Positions 1 to 8,367 of a stretch of 10,194 nucleotides of DNA are shown piece after piece. Source of the DNA: Colimorpha sp045639845. Lineage in GTDB: Bacteria > Bacteroidota > Bacteroidia > Bacteroidales > P3. The notes under the pieces were generated by a model. The model had not been told where the DNA came from, did no database searches, and saw only the letters and a program-made list of their open reading frames with translations. The stretch spans positions 1-10,194 of the forward strand of contig JAZUDW010000006.1 in NCBI GenBank assembly GCA_045639845.1, given 5' to 3'. The translations under genes were made by a program, and so were the position numbers. Numbering within the stretch: position 1 is the first letter of the stretch; every line of letters starts with the position of its first letter.

Positions 1-13
1 ACAAAATAATTTG

Positions 14-21
14 CAAAGATA
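14..21 (-). promoter_or_regulatory. Leftward Bacteroidetes -7 promoter box
   Basis: Read on the minus strand these bases are TATCTTTG, an exact match to the Bacteroidetes sigma-ABfr -7 consensus TAnnTTTG. Transcription from it would leave the window to the left. I see no good TTTG -33 element at the expected distance (around 42-45). It suggests a divergent neighbouring gene beyond the left edge, but that is inference. Confidence 0.4.
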
Positions 22-119
22 ATAAAAAAATATAATTGGTCGTTATTTTTTTATTGCAATTAACCTTATCACACAGACATTTTTCTAAAATAATAATACA
101 AAATATTGTCAAACACAGA

Positions 120-335
120 CATCGTTCCGTTAACATAGATAGGGCAATCACTCGAAACTGGGCAGAAACACATTTTTCCCATTCAACATCGAAGACATGC
201 CGAAAGCATACCAAAGGTGGTCCATTGCCTCCCCGTTGCTTCCTATTAACGACTCATCGTAAGGAAAATTTATCAACAATCTTTGGACCGATTACGGGAA
301 ATAACAATGCTCGATATATTCAAAACTGACTCAAT
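120..335. other. Gene-free stretch with coding-like composition, possible gene remnant
   Basis: The region before glnS holds no convincing intact gene. Bases around 120-335 are clearly richer in G+C than the AT-rich flanks. The plus-strand frame open from 143 to 259 (TAG at 140-142, TAA at 260-262) encodes a protein-like 39-residue stretch whose end reads FNIEDMPKAYQRWSIASPLL followed by six more residues. It lacks a credible start and is cut by TAG on the left. The same bases are also open in other frames on both strands, so the coding strand is uncertain. It may be the tail of a decayed gene, a short peptide or an untranslated RNA. A 10-base direct repeat, ACACAGACAT, lies at 71-80 and 113-122. 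Confidence 0.25.
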
Positions 336-363
336 CATCCTTTTGACGGGATAGATGGAAAAG

Positions 364-375
364 ACTATTAATAGT
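364..375. repeat. 12-base perfect palindrome upstream of glnS promoter
   Basis: ACTATTAATAGT is its own reverse complement. It lies about 50 bases upstream of the predicted glnS -7 box, where a regulator could bind. In DNA this AT-rich a chance palindrome is quite possible, and no regulator is known for it. Confidence 0.2.
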
Positions 376-404
376 GTGATGTTGAAAAAAATAATAATGT
401 TAAT

Positions 405-435
405 ATTGGTAAATAAATAGTTTTTATTATTTTTG
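405..435 (+). promoter_or_regulatory. Probable promoter for the glnS-led cluster
   Basis: TATTTTTG at 428-435 matches the Bacteroidetes -7 consensus TAnnTTTG exactly. ATTG at 405-408 is a three-of-four match to the TTTG -33 element, with a 19-base spacer, inside the usual range. Transcription would start just after 435 and leave a leader of about 45-50 bases before the chosen glnS start at 489. No T-box-like or attenuator hairpin is apparent in that leader. Confidence 0.5.
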
Positions 436-488
436 TAGCATAAACATTCTATTTGCTAATAAATAAAACAAATAATATTCAAAAGGTT

Positions 489-2225
489 ATGTCAGACAAC
501 CAGCATACTGAAAATTCATCATCGGCAGCTGTAGCCAATGAAAAGCAGCTTAACTTTATCGAAGAAATCATTGAACAAGGTTTGAACGACGGTACCTACC
601 AGTCTATTCTCACCCGCTTTCCACCCGAACCAAACGGATATCTACACATAGGTCATGCAAAGTCCATATGCCTTAATTTCGGCTTGGCTCAAAAGTATGG
701 CGGAAAGACCAACCTGCGATTCGACGACACAAATCCCGTCAAGGAAGATACGGAATATGTTGACGCCATTCAAGACGACATTCGCTGGCTGGGGTTCAAA
801 TGGGCAGGAATACACTATGCTTCCGATTACTTCGACCAACTTTACGAGTGGGCTGTTGTGCTAATAAAGAAAGGTCTGGCATACGTTGACGACCAGACCC
901 TCGAGGAGATACGTACCAACCGCGGCACCGTTACTATACCCGGCAAGAATAGTCCTTACCGAGACCGAACTGTGGAAGAAAATCTCGACCTCTTTGAACG
1001 CATGAAGACAGGCGAATTTGAAGATGGAACCAAGGTGCTCCGTGCAAAAATCGACATGGCTCACCCCAACATGCAATTCCGCGATCCTATCATGTATCGT
1101 ATTCTCCATGCTCATCATCATCGCACCGGTGACAAGTGGTGTATATATCCCATGTACGACTATGCTCATGGACAAAGCGATTCACTCGAAAACATCACCC
1201 ATAGTATCTGTACCCTCGAGTTCGACATCCATCGTCCTCTCTACGATTGGTTTATCCAGCAGCTAGGCATCTTCCCCTCGCATCAGTACGAATTTGCCCG
1301 TCTCAATATCAACTACACCGTGATGTCGAAACGCAAACTGTTGCAGTTGGTGAAAGAAAATTATGTTAGCGGATGGGACGATCCCCGCATGCCCACCATC
1401 TGTGGTTTCCGTCGCAGAGGCTACACTCCCGAATCGATCAAGAGTTTCTGCGAACGTATCGGTGTGGCCAAGCGCGACAATATAATCGACTACTCGCTGC
1501 TCGAGTTCTCACTGCGTGAGCATCTCAACAAGGTAGCCCAGCGCCGTATGGCTGTTCTAGATCCCGTAAGAGTATTGATAGACAATTATCCCGAAGGTCA
1601 GACAGAAATGCTTACCGCTATCAACAACCCTGAAAATGCTGACGACGGCACCCGCCAAGTTCCCTTCGGACGTGAGCTCTATATTGAGAGAGAAGACTTT
1701 ATGGAGAATCCTCCCAAGAAATATTTCCGCATGGCTCCCGGCCAGGAAGTGCGTCTGCGCTACGCCTATTTCGTTACCTGCCAGAGCGTAGAGAAAGATG
1801 CCGATGGCAACATTACATGCATCCACTGCACCTACGATCCCGCCACTCGTGGCGGCGATGCACCCGACGGCCGCAAGGTGAAAGGCACCATACACTGGGT
1901 GTCGGCTCAACATGCTATCGATGCCGAAGTACGTATGTTCGACCGTCTCTTTGCTACCGAGGCTCCCGACGAGGCTCCTGAAGGAAAAACATTCCTATAC
2001 AACCTCAATCCAGATTCTTTGAAAGTGCTGCAACACTGCAAACTAGAACCCGCTTTGGCTTCGGCTGCTATGTTGAAAAACAAAACCACTGGTATCGTTG
2101 AACCCGAACGATTCCAGTTTGAACGTCTCGGATACTTCTGCGTTGACAACGATTCTACCGCCGAGCATTTAGTGTTCAACCGTTCCTGCACACTAAAAGA
2201 TTCGTGGGCAAAAGTAAACAAATAA
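489..2225 (+). CDS. glnS: Glutaminyl-tRNA synthetase (GlnRS)
   Basis: This class I aminoacyl-tRNA synthetase joins glutamine to tRNA-Gln in the cytoplasm using ATP. The class I signature PPEPNGYLHIGH lies at residues 45-56, with HIGH at 53-56. The second ATP-binding signature appears as VMSKRK at 278-283, the MSK form typical of GlnRS. The catalytic Rossmann domain fills roughly residues 40-350. The remainder is the beta-barrel anticodon-binding region, including the typical GTIHWVSAQHA stretch. At 578 residues it is slightly longer than E. coli GlnRS (about 554). An in-frame ATG at 453 would add 12 Asn/Lys/Ile-rich residues lying only 17 bases past the promoter box. I prefer 489 because family-like sequence begins after it, though no ribosome-binding site decides the matter. 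It is the first gene of the rightward cluster, and its presence implies direct charging of tRNA-Gln. Confidence 0.96.
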   Translation: MSDNQHTENSSSAAVANEKQLNFIEEIIEQGLNDGTYQSILTRFPPEPNGYLHIGHAKSICLNFGLAQKYGGKTNLRFDDTNPVKEDTEYVDAIQDDIRWLGFKWAGIHYASDYFDQLYEWAVVLIKKGLAYVDDQTLEEIRTNRGTVTIPGKNSPYRDRTVEENLDLFERMKTGEFEDGTKVLRAKIDMAHPNMQFRDPIMYRILHAHHHRTGDKWCIYPMYDYAHGQSDSLENITHSICTLEFDIHRPLYDWFIQQLGIFPSHQYEFARLNINYTVMSKRKLLQLVKENYVSGWDDPRMPTICGFRRRGYTPESIKSFCERIGVAKRDNIIDYSLLEFSLREHLNKVAQRRMAVLDPVRVLIDNYPEGQTEMLTAINNPENADDGTRQVPFGRELYIEREDFMENPPKKYFRMAPGQEVRLRYAYFVTCQSVEKDADGNITCIHCTYDPATRGGDAPDGRKVKGTIHWVSAQHAIDAEVRMFDRLFATEAPDEAPEGKTFLYNLNPDSLKVLQHCKLEPALASAAMLKNKTTGIVEPERFQFERLGYFCVDNDSTAEHLVFNRSCTLKDSWAKVNK

Positions 2226-2279
2226 TAATCTGCTTTTTGTTACGATTATTTAAACAAGAAATCAAATTATAGATAGTAT

Positions 2280-3932
2280 ATGAAATCGCACATCAACCTC
2301 TATCTCATTGTGGTGGGATTGTTTTTGGTTATGATCAGTGGTTCTTTCCTTACAGAAGGCATCGCCAACGTGGGACTGGAAAACAGCATTGTAGCCCAAA
2401 GCATACTCCGGCCCAACTCGTTTGGTGAGTTGTGGATGCCCCGGTTCTCTGATGGTGTTGTTGATGCAAGTGGTCACATGCCCTTGGGTTTTTGGATAGA
2501 GAAAACCTGCATGTATCTCTTTGGCGATTCCTATCTTTTTGACAAGTTCTACTCGGTGGCCATCTTTGTCATTATTGGGATTCTTATCGTACGCATCTGG
2601 GTGTTGATGGGCAATACGGTAACGACAGGATGGTTGCCATTGGCCTTTTGGCTATCTGCACCTATAGTGTCGCGCAGTGCTACCAGCAACCTCTTGGAAG
2701 GACCACAGACGATATTTGTGCTTATGGCAGTGGCTGCATTGATGCACACACTCAAAATCAGGGTATTGGCATCGAATATGCAGTCTGTAAACATTCACAA
2801 AAGTTTGCTATACAAAAAGTACTATAGGTCGTTGATATGGGTTATTTTGGCCGCCTTGTGCATGGCTACAGCCTTCCTTATCAAAGGTTTCTCTGGCTTG
2901 TATGTGCTGCTGCTACCTATCATATTTTGGACAGTAGGCAAGCGGGGCAAGGTTATATATCCGCTCATAGACATGGGCATCATCATCATCGTATGGGGAC
3001 TACTGGCCTTGGTAATGATGACAACGACCGATTATGCTTTTCATGTGGTACACAACTATGTGGATCGCTTGTTTATGATAGGTCGTTCCGAACGAACAGT
3101 GGCATCGCGCCTATATATTTTATATGCATTTGCCAAGCAGATGTGGATACCCGTGCTACTATTGGCAGTGGTTTGCTTTGTCCGCATGAAACACAATCAT
3201 TTCCTCAAGTATTTCATCTTTTGGAAATATCTCGACAAATTGTCGGACGATGACCTTCGCAACACGCGTTTTTTCTACCGTTTCCTATTCCTAGCATTGG
3301 CCGGTGTACTTCCCATCATGATGGTACTGAAGCAGCAGGACTATTACCTCATCACAACCCTCCCCTTGTTTGCTATTGCTTTTGGTTGTATTATGAACAA
3401 TATTGCATCGGCCCGTTTGTATTACATCACGCCTATGGCCAACAAGGTACTGCTGATTGTGGCAGTTGTAATGATCACTACAGGTGTGATGGCAAATCTG
3501 TCGAGTATATCAAAGTATTCAGACGATCACGATCTCATTGCCGATTTGCATGCAATTCTTCCATTGCTGGAGCATGGCGAAGTGGTTTCTGTCACACCTG
3601 AGATGCTAAACGACAATGTGGTGGCCGACTATTTCTACCGCTACAAAAGAATTCGTTTCGATTCTGTGCCCAACCATACTCATCTTATTTCATTGTACAT
3701 GGATATAGATCAGTTGAACAGTAAAGTAGATTGGCCGTACGAACTCAGCGAAGCACAGACCTTGCGATACAAGCTCTACGAGCACGTAACAATAGTAGAT
3801 GTAGAAAACGACTTTGACATCAACATGGATCTTCAGTATGAAGACATGACTGCAGAAGAACCAGCCAAAGAAGTAGAACACGATCCCATACTACATGCTG
3901 CAAAAATAGAGGCGAGTGCTTACGACTTCTAA
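2280..3932 (+). CDS. GT39/ArnT-like polytopic membrane glycosyltransferase
   Basis: This is a 550-residue integral membrane protein of the PMT/ArnT (GT39, GT-C fold) type. Such enzymes move a sugar from a polyprenyl-phosphate donor onto lipid, protein or glycan outside the inner membrane. A first membrane segment spans residues about 7-24. The following loop contains WMPRFSDG and GHMPLGFW, which resemble the TPRFNG and KPPLLYW loop motifs of ArnT. About ten more hydrophobic segments follow up to about residue 405. The last ~145 residues are soluble and end in an acidic tail. The usual acidic pair (DE) in the first loop is not clear; Glu26 and Glu34 are the nearby candidates. It starts 54 bases after glnS, and its TAA is 48 bases before the pheT start, so it is probably co-transcribed. 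Substrate is unknown, and family membership is inferred from topology and these motifs. Confidence 0.75.
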   Translation: MKSHINLYLIVVGLFLVMISGSFLTEGIANVGLENSIVAQSILRPNSFGELWMPRFSDGVVDASGHMPLGFWIEKTCMYLFGDSYLFDKFYSVAIFVIIGILIVRIWVLMGNTVTTGWLPLAFWLSAPIVSRSATSNLLEGPQTIFVLMAVAALMHTLKIRVLASNMQSVNIHKSLLYKKYYRSLIWVILAALCMATAFLIKGFSGLYVLLLPIIFWTVGKRGKVIYPLIDMGIIIIVWGLLALVMMTTTDYAFHVVHNYVDRLFMIGRSERTVASRLYILYAFAKQMWIPVLLLAVVCFVRMKHNHFLKYFIFWKYLDKLSDDDLRNTRFFYRFLFLALAGVLPIMMVLKQQDYYLITTLPLFAIAFGCIMNNIASARLYYITPMANKVLLIVAVVMITTGVMANLSSISKYSDDHDLIADLHAILPLLEHGEVVSVTPEMLNDNVVADYFYRYKRIRFDSVPNHTHLISLYMDIDQLNSKVDWPYELSEAQTLRYKLYEHVTIVDVENDFDINMDLQYEDMTAEEPAKEVEHDPILHAAKIEASAYDF

Positions 3933-3980
3933 GTGAAACATGAAATTAATGTTGATATAAAAATAGTAATAATATATAAA

Positions 3981-6455
3981 ATGAAAATTTCGTATAAATG
4001 GCTTAAGGAGTATGTTGATACCAATAAGACTCCTCAAGAATTGGACGACTTGCTGACATTCTCCGGACTGGAGATAGAAGGCGTTGAAAAAGTGGAGACC
4101 ATCAAAGGTGGTTTGGAACATGTGGTGATAGCCAAGGTTGTCACTTGTGAGCCCCACCCCGATTCGGATCACCTCCATATCACTACCGTCGATGTTGGTG
4201 GCGACCGCCTACTTGACATTGTATGCGGTGCTCCCAACGTTGCTGCTGGTCAGAAGGTGGTTTGTGCAACCATCGGTACCCAGATCTGGACATCGGAGAC
4301 CGAACATTTCGAGATCAAGAAATCCAAAATTCGTGGTGCTGTTAGCGAAGGCATGCTCTGTGCTGCCGACGAGTTGCAGCTTGGCAACAGCCATGACGGC
4401 ATCATGGTACTGCCCGATGACGCTCCTGTAGGAATGCCCGCCAAGGAATATTTCCATGTAGAGGAAGACTATACGCTGGAAGTGGCCATTACCGCAAACC
4501 GTAGCGATGCAACATCTCATATCGGTGTAGCACGTGATGTGGTTGCAGTGCTCAACACACGCGAGAATGCCGGTATTTCCATCAAATGGCCCCAAACGTT
4601 GACCGATCTCACCCCGGTTCGCCATGACAACCCAATAAGTGTAAAAGTAGAGCGCAACGACTTAGCTCCTCGATACAGTGGCCTCACCATCAGAGGCGTA
4701 GAAGTGAAAGAATCGCCCGATTGGTTGCAAAACAAGCTGCGTACCATTGGTCTGCGTCCTATCAACAATATAGTCGATATCACCAACTTCATCCTCATGG
4801 AGGTGGGCCAACCATTGCACTGCTTCGATGCTGATATGATTAAAGGCAACCAAGTAGTGGTTCGCACTTGTCCTGAAGGCACTAAGTTTACTACTCTCGA
4901 CGGTATTGAGCGTACACTCTCTGAACGCGACCTTATGATCTGCAACGAAGAAGAACCTATGTGTATTGCTGGTGTATTTGGTGGACAGGATTCTGGTGTT
5001 ACCATAAATACCAAAAATGTATTTATCGAAAGTGCATATTTCAACCCCGTAAGCATTCGTAAGACCAGTAAACGTCATACACTGAAGACCGATGCTTCGT
5101 TCCGTTACGAACGTGGTTGCGACCCCAATATCACCTTGTGGGCTATTCGCCGCGCAGCCTACTTGATTCAGCAGTTGGCAGGGGGTGAAATCTGTGGCGA
5201 GCTGGTTGACATTTACCCCACCCCTATCGAACGTGCAGAAGTTGAGATAAAATATCAGCGTATCTTCGACCTGATTGGAAAAGACATACCCGTCGAGGCC
5301 GTCCGTACAGCTCTTCTTTCACTCGATATCGAGATTGCCAGCGAAGATCCAGAAGGTATGAAGCTCCGTATCCCTACTTGTAAAGTCGATGTTTATCGTG
5401 AATGCGATGTAGTGGAAGAGATTATGCGTATTTACGGTTACAATAATATCACTTTCGATGAGCATCTCAACAGTTGTCTGTCGTATGGTATCAAACCCAA
5501 TCCCCGCAAAATACAGAACATTATATCCGACTATCTCACCAACAATGGTTTCTGCGAAATCATGAACAACTCGTTGACGAAATCGGCTTATTTTGAAGAG
5601 AATCCTGATTTCGATTCCAAGCGCAGCGTTCAGATCTTGAATCCTCTAAGTAAAGAGCTCAACGTGATGCGTCAGTCGTTGCTCTATTGTGGACTTGAAT
5701 GTATTGTTTACAACCTCAACCATCAGATCCACGACCAGAAACTCTATGAGTTCGGCCACACCTATTTCTGCAATCCAGAGAATGCCGATTCCGAGAGTGT
5801 TACAAAGCGCTACAAAGAGGAGCAGCACCTCAGTATCTTCACTACTGGCTCTGAAACAGCTGAGAGCTGGATGATTAAAGATATTCCTACAGATGTTTAT
5901 TTCTTGAAGTCGCATGTGATGAATATCATTCGTCGTCTGCGTATCCCCACCAACCGTCTCCAGATAGTACAATCCTCGGAAAAATACTATGCCGAAGGTC
6001 TAGCGCTGGTGTTTAAGGATAGCAGCAAACAACTGGTATCGTTTGGCCGTCTCAGCAAAGACACTTTGAAGAAGATGGACTGCAAACAGGCTGTTTTCTA
6101 TGCCGACTTCGACTGGGACCTCGTTCTTCGTAGCATGCCCGAGAAGGAAGTAACGTATGCTGAAGTTATCAAATTCCCCGAAGTTCGTCGCGACCTGGCC
6201 ATGGTGCTAGACAAAGGTGTCACTTTCGCTGAAATCGAGAACGTGGCTCGCAACACCGAGAAAAAAATACTCAAACGTATCGGATTGTTCGATGTTTACG
6301 AAGGAAAAGGCATCGAAAGCGGTAAGAAGTCGTATGCGGTTTCTTTCATTTTGCAAGACAAAGACAAGACGCTCACTGATAAACAGATTGAGGCCGTGAT
6401 GGCAAAATTGCAAAAGAACTTCGAGACACAGCTGGGTGCCAAGATTCGTGGATAA
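3981..6455 (+). CDS. pheT: Phenylalanyl-tRNA synthetase beta subunit
   Basis: PheT is the large subunit of the alpha2-beta2 enzyme that charges tRNA-Phe. It binds tRNA and hydrolyses mischarged Tyr-tRNA-Phe, while the aminoacylation site is in PheS, which is not in this window. The 824 residues match the family length. Domain order is an N-terminal segment (MKISYKWLKEYV), the EMAP-like tRNA-binding fold (about 43-155), the B3/B4 editing domain (about 215-390), the B5 domain (about 400-475, ending in the typical DVVEEIMRIYGY run), a catalytic-like core, and a C-terminal FDX-ACB domain (about 730-823). In the editing domain, His280 in GQPLHCFD and Glu350 in FIESAYF sit where the E. coli editing residues His265 and Glu334 lie, so proofreading is probably intact. 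An upstream in-frame GTG at 3933 abuts the previous stop, but it would add AT-rich, non-conserved residues. Confidence 0.97.
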   Translation: MKISYKWLKEYVDTNKTPQELDDLLTFSGLEIEGVEKVETIKGGLEHVVIAKVVTCEPHPDSDHLHITTVDVGGDRLLDIVCGAPNVAAGQKVVCATIGTQIWTSETEHFEIKKSKIRGAVSEGMLCAADELQLGNSHDGIMVLPDDAPVGMPAKEYFHVEEDYTLEVAITANRSDATSHIGVARDVVAVLNTRENAGISIKWPQTLTDLTPVRHDNPISVKVERNDLAPRYSGLTIRGVEVKESPDWLQNKLRTIGLRPINNIVDITNFILMEVGQPLHCFDADMIKGNQVVVRTCPEGTKFTTLDGIERTLSERDLMICNEEEPMCIAGVFGGQDSGVTINTKNVFIESAYFNPVSIRKTSKRHTLKTDASFRYERGCDPNITLWAIRRAAYLIQQLAGGEICGELVDIYPTPIERAEVEIKYQRIFDLIGKDIPVEAVRTALLSLDIEIASEDPEGMKLRIPTCKVDVYRECDVVEEIMRIYGYNNITFDEHLNSCLSYGIKPNPRKIQNIISDYLTNNGFCEIMNNSLTKSAYFEENPDFDSKRSVQILNPLSKELNVMRQSLLYCGLECIVYNLNHQIHDQKLYEFGHTYFCNPENADSESVTKRYKEEQHLSIFTTGSETAESWMIKDIPTDVYFLKSHVMNIIRRLRIPTNRLQIVQSSEKYYAEGLALVFKDSSKQLVSFGRLSKDTLKKMDCKQAVFYADFDWDLVLRSMPEKEVTYAEVIKFPEVRRDLAMVLDKGVTFAEIENVARNTEKKILKRIGLFDVYEGKGIESGKKSYAVSFILQDKDKTLTDKQIEAVMAKLQKNFETQLGAKIRG

Positions 6456-6492
6456 TCCAACATAAAACTACCCCTATTGACCTCTTACAACG

Positions 6493-6900
6493 ATGGAGAA
6501 ATACGATGCAAAAATACTGCTGGCACTGATTCAGTGTATCAAAGGAAGCAAAGACTTCTTTAAGTGGATGCTCGATAATGGCTATCCCGAGCTGGCAGCT
6601 TTCTCCAACGCTGTAAGAGGCGATAAGGACGCAATGCTATGGCTGGCTAAATCGCCCCACAGATGGATGGCCATCCTAAGCAATGCTATAGATGGCGACA
6701 AGAATGCTCGCCTATGGATAGGGAAAAATTGCCATATTGCCAACCTAATGTTTGCTCTTGCTTGTCGTGATGACGAGCACGCAACCAGATGGCTCTATCA
6801 GAATAATCTTCAAATATTTATATTGATGGCCGAGGAAGTAAAGATTGTTCTCGATACACAAGCCACCGAAAATGCAGGTCCTTATGTAATGCATTTTTAA
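6493..6900 (+). CDS. Small protein of 25-residue Trp repeats, function unknown
   Basis: This 135-residue, probably cytoplasmic protein has no signal peptide or membrane segment. It contains a repeat of exactly 25 residues: Trp falls at positions 25, 50, 75 and 100 (TGG codons at 6565, 6640, 6715 and 6790). The unit ends in a pattern like GDKDAMLWL: GSKDFFKWM, GDKDAMLWL, GDKNARLWI, DDEHATRWL. Before it comes a hydrophobic helix-like stretch (for example LAAFSNAV, MAILSNAI, LMFALACR). Each unit probably forms a pair of short helices, giving a small alpha-solenoid that could bind a partner. The last ~20 residues lack the repeat. It starts 37 bases after pheT and precedes the pseudouridine synthase gene, so co-transcription is likely. 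I recall similar repeat proteins in Bacteroidetes but no function, and none should be assigned. The gene is probably real because the periodicity is exact at the protein level. Confidence 0.85.
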   Translation: MEKYDAKILLALIQCIKGSKDFFKWMLDNGYPELAAFSNAVRGDKDAMLWLAKSPHRWMAILSNAIDGDKNARLWIGKNCHIANLMFALACRDDEHATRWLYQNNLQIFILMAEEVKIVLDTQATENAGPYVMHF

Positions 6901-6964
6901 CATTCGGTATGAGAATGGCATCCTTTTTGATTGTAAAAATACTGCTAAACATCTGTAATAATCT

Positions 6965-6980
6965 ATTATTTCAAAATAAT
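6965..6980. repeat. AT-only inverted repeat before the pseudouridine synthase gene
   Basis: ATTATTT and AAATAAT flank a central CA. The loop would be too short for a normal terminator and there is no GC pairing. It lies in the 123-base AT-rich gap before the next gene, where I found no exact TAnnTTTG promoter box. It may be chance. Confidence 0.15.
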
Positions 6981-7023
6981 CACTATTACAAATTATTAAT
7001 AACCCAATATCAATCCTAAAGAA

Positions 7024-8343
7024 ATGGAAAATAAAGATTTCAATCGCCGCGATGGCGAGAACAATGGCGAACGCAAAGCCCGTCGCCCTCGTATTCAACA
7101 CAAAAAAGTAGCCGACGGCAACGGTTACCGTAACCACAACGACGATGGCAACAGCTATCAATCCGACAATCCTCGTCGCAACAGCAATGATGACAACAAT
7201 CGTCGTTCTTTCAACGATGGAAATCGTCGCAACTACAACAATAACGACAATCGTCGTAATTACGGCAATCGTGAAGATAGCCAACACAACAATCATCGTT
7301 CCAATAAGGAATCTCATCGCAACTACAATCGCGATGACAACCGACCTCGTTACTCTCAATCGGATCGCGACAATAACCGTCAACGCTATTCTCAGTCCGA
7401 CCGTGATCCTAACCGTTTTGAATATCCTTTCTCTGACAACAATGGTCGTCGCACCCTGAATCGTGACAACGGTAACCGTCGTGGCGGAAACAACCAAAAG
7501 AAACGCAGCTCGAATAAAGTACAGTCTGATGCAGCAAGATACCTAAAGAATGGATACAGCCGTGCGACGACCGAAGGTCAGGACCGTCCTCCTATAGACG
7601 CTCTTCCTGGTAAAAGCACCTATGCTTCTCGCGGCATGGTTCGTCTCAACAAATATATTGCCAATGCAGGTATCTGCTCTCGTCGAGAAGCCGACAATCT
7701 GATCCAAGCCGGTTCCGTTATGGTAAATGGCGAAGTTGTTACTCAGATGGGTTATCTAGTGAAAGAAGGCGACGTGGTCAACTATGGTGGAGAGACTCTC
7801 CGCAGCGAAGCCAAACGTTATTTCCTTCTCAACAAACCCAAAGGCTTTATCACCACTTCGGATGATCCCAAAGACCGCAAGACTGTAATGGATATTATCG
7901 GTAATGCTTGCCACGAACGTATCTATCCTGTGGGCCGTCTCGATCGAAACACTACGGGTTTGCTTCTATTTACCAACGATGGAGAAATGTCCCGCAAACT
8001 CACCCACCCTTCCACCGGTGTTTACAAAGTATATCAAGTCGAACTCGACAAACCCGTTACCTTCGAAGATATGCAACGAATGATTACTGGTATTGAGTTG
8101 GAAGATGGCATCATTTCTGTTGATGATGTAGCTTACGCCAACGATGGGTCCGATCGTCGCATAGTAGGCGTTCAACTTCATAGCGGAAAGAACCGTATCG
8201 TACGACGTATTTTTGAGAATATGGGTTACAACGTACACAAACTCGACCGCACCGTCTTTGCAGGTCTCACGAAAAAAGATCTTCCCCGTGGTCGTTTCCG
8301 TGAGTTGACTTCTACAGAAGTGAACTACTTAAAGATGATCTAA
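7024..8343 (+). CDS. rRNA pseudouridine synthase, RsuA/RluB family, with Arg/Asn-rich extension
   Basis: This enzyme converts a specific uridine in ribosomal RNA to pseudouridine. Its conserved part begins at residue 205 with an S4 RNA-binding domain (MVRLNKYIANAGICSRREAD, to about 262). The synthase domain follows, with the family signature GRLDRNTTGLLL; Asp307 is the predicted catalytic aspartate. The C-terminal GKNRIVRRIFENMGY motif is also typical. RsuA, RluB, RluE and RluF share this layout, so the exact target base (16S or 23S) cannot be read here; RluB-like is my best guess. The first ~190 residues are low-complexity, very rich in Arg, Asn and Asp, and almost certainly disordered and basic. 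They contain a 12-residue tandem repeat starting RYSQSDRD at residues 109 and 121. E. coli RsuA is about 230 residues, so this extension is a large addition. It is the last gene before the terminator at 8368. Confidence 0.93.
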   Translation: MENKDFNRRDGENNGERKARRPRIQHKKVADGNGYRNHNDDGNSYQSDNPRRNSNDDNNRRSFNDGNRRNYNNNDNRRNYGNREDSQHNNHRSNKESHRNYNRDDNRPRYSQSDRDNNRQRYSQSDRDPNRFEYPFSDNNGRRTLNRDNGNRRGGNNQKKRSSNKVQSDAARYLKNGYSRATTEGQDRPPIDALPGKSTYASRGMVRLNKYIANAGICSRREADNLIQAGSVMVNGEVVTQMGYLVKEGDVVNYGGETLRSEAKRYFLLNKPKGFITTSDDPKDRKTVMDIIGNACHERIYPVGRLDRNTTGLLLFTNDGEMSRKLTHPSTGVYKVYQVELDKPVTFEDMQRMITGIELEDGIISVDDVAYANDGSDRRIVGVQLHSGKNRIVRRIFENMGYNVHKLDRTVFAGLTKKDLPRGRFRELTSTEVNYLKMI

Positions 8344-8367
8344 AGACAATTGATAATTATTAGACAA

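Noticed and set aside
36..329. A 97-residue plus-strand open frame upstream of glnS
   Set aside because: It needs a TTG start, has an odd His/Ser/Thr/Asn-rich composition, and a different frame (143-259) looks more protein-like over the same bases.
436..488. A possible T-box or attenuator leader for the synthetase gene glnS
   Set aside because: The leader is too short and AT-rich, with no paired stems or terminator-like element.
3933..3980. Extended pheT starting at the GTG directly after the glycosyltransferase stop
   Set aside because: The added 16 residues come from AT-rich leader sequence, while the typical PheT N-terminus begins precisely at the ATG at 3981.
4517..5078. Long minus-strand open frames inside pheT (179 and 138 residues)
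   Set aside because: They are antisense shadows of a well-supported gene, show no recognisable motifs and lack a promoter or start context.
6745..7497. A 250-residue open frame on the minus strand opposite the start of the pseudouridine synthase gene
   Set aside because: It is the shadow of the Arg/Asn-rich repeats on the plus strand: the translation is almost only Val, Ile, Thr and Ala with no family-like motif, and it runs across the end of another gene.
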